Part shown: positions 13,238-16,143 of the stretch, one piece after another | Layout of the letters: the number at the start of each line of letters is the position of its first letter | Numbering within the stretch: the stretch's first letter is position 1 | Origin: an uncultured Ruminococcus sp. | GTDB lineage: Bacteria > Bacillota > Clostridia > Oscillospirales > Acutalibacteraceae | Assembly (NCBI GenBank): GCA_902797065.1 | Contig: CADBRK010000227.1 | Location: 1 to 16,143 of the forward strand | Reading direction: 5' to 3' | DNA: 16,143 bases | Notes under the pieces: generated by a model | The model's database searches: none | What the model saw: only the letters and a program-made list of their open reading frames with translations | Told to the model about the DNA's origin: nothing | Translations under genes and position numbers: made by a program

Positions 13238-14710
13238 TTAGTTGAGTCCTGCAAGAGAGAGGTTGTAGTTATGATCTGCCATTGTCGCTGCGTAGTACGG
13301 AACTGCTTCGCTGTCCTCTGTTGCCGGCTTGTGACAGAAGAAATAGTTGTTCGATTCTGTCGGGTAAAGTGCTGCCGAAATAGCGTCCATACCCGGGTTG
13401 CATATCGGTCCGGAAGGAAGGCCCTGTATCTCGTAGGTGTCGTATCTGCTCTTGTAGTTTGCGGGCGCTGTGTTCTTCTTGTACGGATAGTAGATAGTCG
13501 GGTCTGAACCGAGAGTGCCTCTGATGTAATCTCCGTATATTGTGTAACCGCCTGCGTTGATCGTGTTGAGTCGGTTGTGGAAGATAGAGGAGATCATGTA
13601 CATATCATCCTTTGTCGCCGCCTCTGCCTGTATCATAGAAGCAAGCGTCAGCACCTCGTCCATAGTCATGCCCTGCTTCCTTGCCTGTTCCTCTATCGTG
13701 AGTTTTTCGTATTTCTTGACATTCTTCTTGCTTGTGTCGGTATCTTCCTCGCTGTAGTAGTTGTCCCAGTAGTTGTCCTCGTCCGTATCCTCTTTTATTT
13801 CTATTCTCTGCTTTGTGTAGTATAGCTTAGCCTCGTAGTTGTTGAGGAATCTGTATATCGTGGTAGTCGGCTTTTCACCGAGGTAGAATTCATACGTATC
13901 GGGGAAGAGATAACCTTCCAAACGGTAATATACACCGTTTATACCGGGTCTGCCGCTTGACAGGAACGTGAAGTCCTCGTCAAAATCTGTGGAATTGCAC
14001 AGATTAAGGAACTCTTCTTTGTCGCATACGCCGTTTTCGGAAAGCTTATCGGCGATCTCGAGAACGGTCATACCCTCGGTAAACCTGAGCTGTACCGTAT
14101 CTACACGGTTTGCGTTCGACTGCAGATAGTTGATGATCGCTTCGTAGTCCATATTGTTTTTCAACTCGTACGAACCCTTTGCGAATCCCTCGTCGCCGTT
14201 AGTCAGCTTGGCGTACATTTTAAAGTACGTCTTGTTGGATATTACCCCGTTTTCGTAGAGTATCTCGCTGAGAGAATCAATATCGGGATTATCGGGTATC
14301 TGAATGATGATCTTTTCCTCGTCGCCTCTGTTTCGTCCGAGAAGATCGTTTATGCCAACCAGCAGAAATTCGGCAAGGAAAACGCCGAGTATCAGAACCA
14401 TGACCAGCCATACCACTCTGAGAACGCAGCCGTTTTGTTTTGCTTTTCTCTTTTTACGCTGACGCTCTTTTTTAAGTGCTTTGCGTCTGCGGCGGTTTTC
14501 TTCTCTTTCGGAGATCTCGTCTTCCGTGTCGGACATTCTTCTCGGAACGGGCATCTGTTCCGTTTTATCGTCGTCACTCAGATCGAGCAGATCCTCGTCC
14601 GTGTCCTCCGGGAAGATAATATCATTGTCGAGATCCTCCGAGTAATCAATATTCAGCTGAAAACTATCGACCTTTTTCTTCCTGCCTGATGAATGTAATT
14701 CTTCACTCAT
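13238..14710 (-). CDS. mltG: Endolytic peptidoglycan transglycosylase MltG (YceG family)
   Basis: A 490-residue membrane-bound lytic transglycosylase that cuts nascent glycan strands, setting their length. Residues 1-94 are cytoplasmic and strongly charged (acidic to about 70, then Arg/Lys-rich 73-91). One membrane helix lies at about 95-119, and the YceG domain follows from about 131. Family marks include EGYLFPDTYEF (265-275), LASMIQAEA (356-364) with the presumed catalytic Glu363, SDPTIYY (402-408) and GLPSGPICNPG (430-440). An acidic Asp/Tyr-rich insert occupies about 306-330, before the helix ahead of the active site. With the long N-terminus it explains the excess over the E. coli length (about 340). 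Minus-strand AAAGGAA at 14721-14727 is the ribosome binding site. It is the last gene of the operon, 18 bp after the cyclo-ligase gene. Confidence 0.95.
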   Translation of the reverse strand: MSEELHSSGRKKKVDSFQLNIDYSEDLDNDIIFPEDTDEDLLDLSDDDKTEQMPVPRRMSDTEDEISEREENRRRRKALKKERQRKKRKAKQNGCVLRVVWLVMVLILGVFLAEFLLVGINDLLGRNRGDEEKIIIQIPDNPDIDSLSEILYENGVISNKTYFKMYAKLTNGDEGFAKGSYELKNNMDYEAIINYLQSNANRVDTVQLRFTEGMTVLEIADKLSENGVCDKEEFLNLCNSTDFDEDFTFLSSGRPGINGVYYRLEGYLFPDTYEFYLGEKPTTTIYRFLNNYEAKLYYTKQRIEIKEDTDEDNYWDNYYSEEDTDTSKKNVKKYEKLTIEEQARKQGMTMDEVLTLASMIQAEAATKDDMYMISSIFHNRLNTINAGGYTIYGDYIRGTLGSDPTIYYPYKKNTAPANYKSRYDTYEIQGLPSGPICNPGMDAISAALYPTESNNYFFCHKPATEDSEAVPYYAATMADHNYNLSLAGLN

Positions 14711-14728
14711 AACAAAGCGGTTCCTTTC

Positions 14729-15325
14729 TTATTTTTTTCCGGTGCGTCTGATATATCTGTCTGTGACGATCATATCGACCGGTTTGTCATAATAGCCGTG
14801 GGGCAGCTTCCATTTAATGCAGTTTGAATAACAAAGTCCTACCGTATCTCCCTCGAATTTCGAGAGGAATCTGTCGTAGTAGCCTTTTCCGTAGCCTAAG
14901 CGGTAGCCTTCCGCGTCAAAGCTCAGACCGGGTACTATACAAAGCCCTTTGGAGAAATCCGTTGCCTTTTCACATCGTGATTCTATAGGTTCGAGGACTC
15001 CGAAAGCCCCGTTTTCGAGATCGTCCATAGACGTAATATAGTAGAAATCCATCTCTCTTGTCTGGCTTATACATTTCGGTACGGCAACTTTTTTGCCGTT
15101 AGCCCATGCAGCCCTGATGATGGCGAGCGTGTCTACCTCAATATCCTTAGAAACGTATGTGAACACAGTTTTGCAGTAGATGTATTGGCGGAGAGTCAGA
15201 AATCTGCTCTGTATCTCCGAATCCATTGATATTTTTACCTTGTCGGGCATATCGGTGCGTTTTGTTTTGAATCCGTTGCGCAGGTCTGTCTTGACCTTGC
15301 GTATATCGCCGTTGTTTATCGGCAT
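14729..15325 (-). CDS. 5-formyltetrahydrofolate cyclo-ligase
   Basis: A 198-residue enzyme of the 5-FCL/MTHFS family, which uses ATP to convert 5-formyl-THF (folinate) to 5,10-methenyl-THF and returns this storage form to the one-carbon pool. The ATP/substrate signature is VPGLSFDAEGYRLGYG (131-146) continuing to KGYYDRF; the substrate-side Glu lies in GVLEPIE (109-115). Length matches the family. The start overlaps the end of the DJ-1 gene by 10 bp and minus-strand AAGGAAG at 15334-15340 precedes it, indicating translational coupling. Its place beside a thymidylate-kinase-like gene fits a link between folate and dTMP metabolism, but mltG in the same operon shows the grouping is not strictly metabolic. 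Confidence 0.95.
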   Translation of the reverse strand: MPINNGDIRKVKTDLRNGFKTKRTDMPDKVKISMDSEIQSRFLTLRQYIYCKTVFTYVSKDIEVDTLAIIRAAWANGKKVAVPKCISQTREMDFYYITSMDDLENGAFGVLEPIESRCEKATDFSKGLCIVPGLSFDAEGYRLGYGKGYYDRFLSKFEGDTVGLCYSNCIKWKLPHGYYDKPVDMIVTDRYIRRTGKK

Positions 15326-15855
15326 TGCAGAGACTTCCTTGTCTTTTCGGCTATATCCTTGCCGCAGATTTTCTCGGCTGCAAGCAGAGCGAACTCCATA
15401 GCTGCGCCTGCGCCCTTGCCCGTAATGATCCTGCCGTCGGCAACGGCGAGATCGGTCTTGACCTTTGCACCGATAAGGTCTTTTTCAAATCCCGGGAAAC
15501 AGGTTGCCTTTTTGCCGTTTAAAAGCCCCTTGTGACCGAGTATGGACGGAGCCGCGCAGATAGCGCAGATGTAAAGATCGTTTTCTGCGGCGTAATCTAT
15601 ATACTTTTGTACTGTTTGACTTGCTTCGAGATTCAGCGTTCCCGGCATACCGCCCGGAAGGATAACGGCGTCAAGACCGTCAAATGTAAGTTCGTCTTCG
15701 GTAAGGTCTGCCGTAACGGGTATTTTGTGAGAACCTGTCACTGTTTTTGAACCTATTCCTACTGTTTTTACCTCTGCTTTACACCTGCGAAGTACATCAA
15801 CGGGTGTGAGAGCCTCTACTTCTTCAAAGCCCTCAGCCAAAAATACGTATACCAT
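15316..15855 (-). CDS. DJ-1/PfpI family protein (YajL/DJ-1 type)
   Basis: The 179-residue product has the DJ-1 flavodoxin-like fold signature: MVYVFLAEGFEEVEAL at the start with the conserved acidic residue in the FEE motif (Glu11/Glu12), VILPGGMPG (about residue 75), and the nucleophile elbow ICAICAAPSIL with catalytic-type Cys100. A second Cys97 lies three residues earlier. TGKGAGAAMEFALLAAE matches the C-terminal family helix. Members are reported as chaperones, glyoxalase III or deglycases, so the exact activity cannot be chosen from sequence. The start at 15855 gives the conserved N-terminus and follows minus-strand AAGGAA at 15865-15870; an upstream frame to 15897 would overlap the preceding gene. 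It sits 38 bp after the tmk-like gene and overlaps the cyclo-ligase gene by 10 bp. Confidence 0.93.
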   Translation of the reverse strand: MVYVFLAEGFEEVEALTPVDVLRRCKAEVKTVGIGSKTVTGSHKIPVTADLTEDELTFDGLDAVILPGGMPGTLNLEASQTVQKYIDYAAENDLYICAICAAPSILGHKGLLNGKKATCFPGFEKDLIGAKVKTDLAVADGRIITGKGAGAAMEFALLAAEKICGKDIAEKTRKSLQCR

Positions 15856-15893
15856 ATATTTTTCTTCCTTTCCTTTGTTTTTATGAGGGATTA

Positions 15894-16143
15894 TCAATTA
15901 TCAAATTTTCCCTGCTGCACATCTTCAAAAACTATTTCTCTTATTTTTTCCGCAATTTCTTCAATGGGCTTCGGCGATGTACCGTCGTCGCATTTGATGA
16001 CGATCCAGCCGAGTCTGCGTGCGCAGTACAGCGCGGTTTCCCTGCATTGTCTGAGGAAATCCACGTTGCATTCGTGAATATCCTTCTTGCTGTCGTTGCC
16101 GTTGTAGCGTGCCGTCAAAAGCTTCTGCGATACTTCAACCGAC
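15894..16143 (-). CDS. tmk: Thymidylate kinase-like C-terminus (partial)
   Basis: The frame is open to the window edge and reads SVEVSQKLLTARYNGNDS... to a TGA at 15894-15896, giving about 82 C-terminal residues. The EVSQKLL-x-x-RY-x-G segment followed by KKDIHE, then ETALYCARRLGWIVIKCDDG and KPIEEIAEKIREIV, matches my memory of the C-terminal half of dTMP kinase: the lid/substrate region and the closing helix with its 'G-W-x-V-I-x-C' strand. dTMP kinase makes dTDP from dTMP and ATP. The P-loop is outside the window, so the assignment rests on the C-terminus only. It lies upstream of the DJ-1 and cyclo-ligase genes and probably opens or extends this operon. Confidence 0.7.
   Translation of the reverse strand, partial: SVEVSQKLLTARYNGNDSKKDIHECNVDFLRQCRETALYCARRLGWIVIKCDDGTSPKPIEEIAEKIREIVFEDVQQGKFDN

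Overview
The window looks like chromosomal DNA of a Gram-positive anaerobe of the class Clostridia, most likely a Ruminococcus-type member of the Oscillospiraceae. Supporting signs are strong AAGGAGG-type ribosome binding sites, consensus sigma-A promoters with 17-18 bp spacers, RNase Y, a secreted protein ending in a type I dockerin, and Firmicutes-like RpoB sequence. The placement is inferred from protein character, not from a search. Most genes are ordinary housekeeping genes. I saw no phage, CRISPR, toxin-antitoxin or secretion cluster.

Layout. (1) Positions 1-4059, minus: the first 16 codons of rpoC, preceded by a complete rpoB with a 114-residue acidic tail. rpoB has its own consensus promoter (4260-4288) and a leader of about 190 nt; no ribosomal protein genes precede it here. 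(2) Positions 4474-6397, plus: a membrane-anchored VanY-like D,D-carboxypeptidase, then a ~200 bp inverted-repeat element flanked by a 10 bp direct repeat (MITE-like), then an unrecognised 167-residue protein. (3) Positions 6450-8078, minus: an operon rsmD - coaD - coiled-coil protein, read from a consensus promoter with four A-tracts upstream; it converges on group 2 at a bidirectional terminator. (4) Positions 8257-10312, plus: rny (RNase Y), read from a good promoter through a ~425 nt structured leader, ending at a strong terminator. (5) Positions 10355-11544, plus: a secreted protein with a probable cohesin-like N-terminal domain, Cys/His-rich repeats and a C-terminal dockerin. (6) Positions 11592-13143, minus: a monocistronic uracil permease with its own promoter and terminator. 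(7) Positions 13188-16143, minus: the end of an operon holding a tmk-like C-terminus, a DJ-1/PfpI protein, 5-formyltetrahydrofolate cyclo-ligase and mltG, with a terminator after mltG.

Together the genes cover transcription (rpoBC), RNA turnover (rny), rRNA modification (rsmD), cofactor and one-carbon/nucleotide metabolism (coaD, cyclo-ligase, tmk, uraA), peptidoglycan remodelling (VanY-like, MltG) and one extracellular polysaccharide-degradation-type component. The best candidates for novelty are the RpoB acidic tail, the rny leader, the small inverted-repeat element and the two uncharacterised proteins (5894-6397 and 10417-11544).
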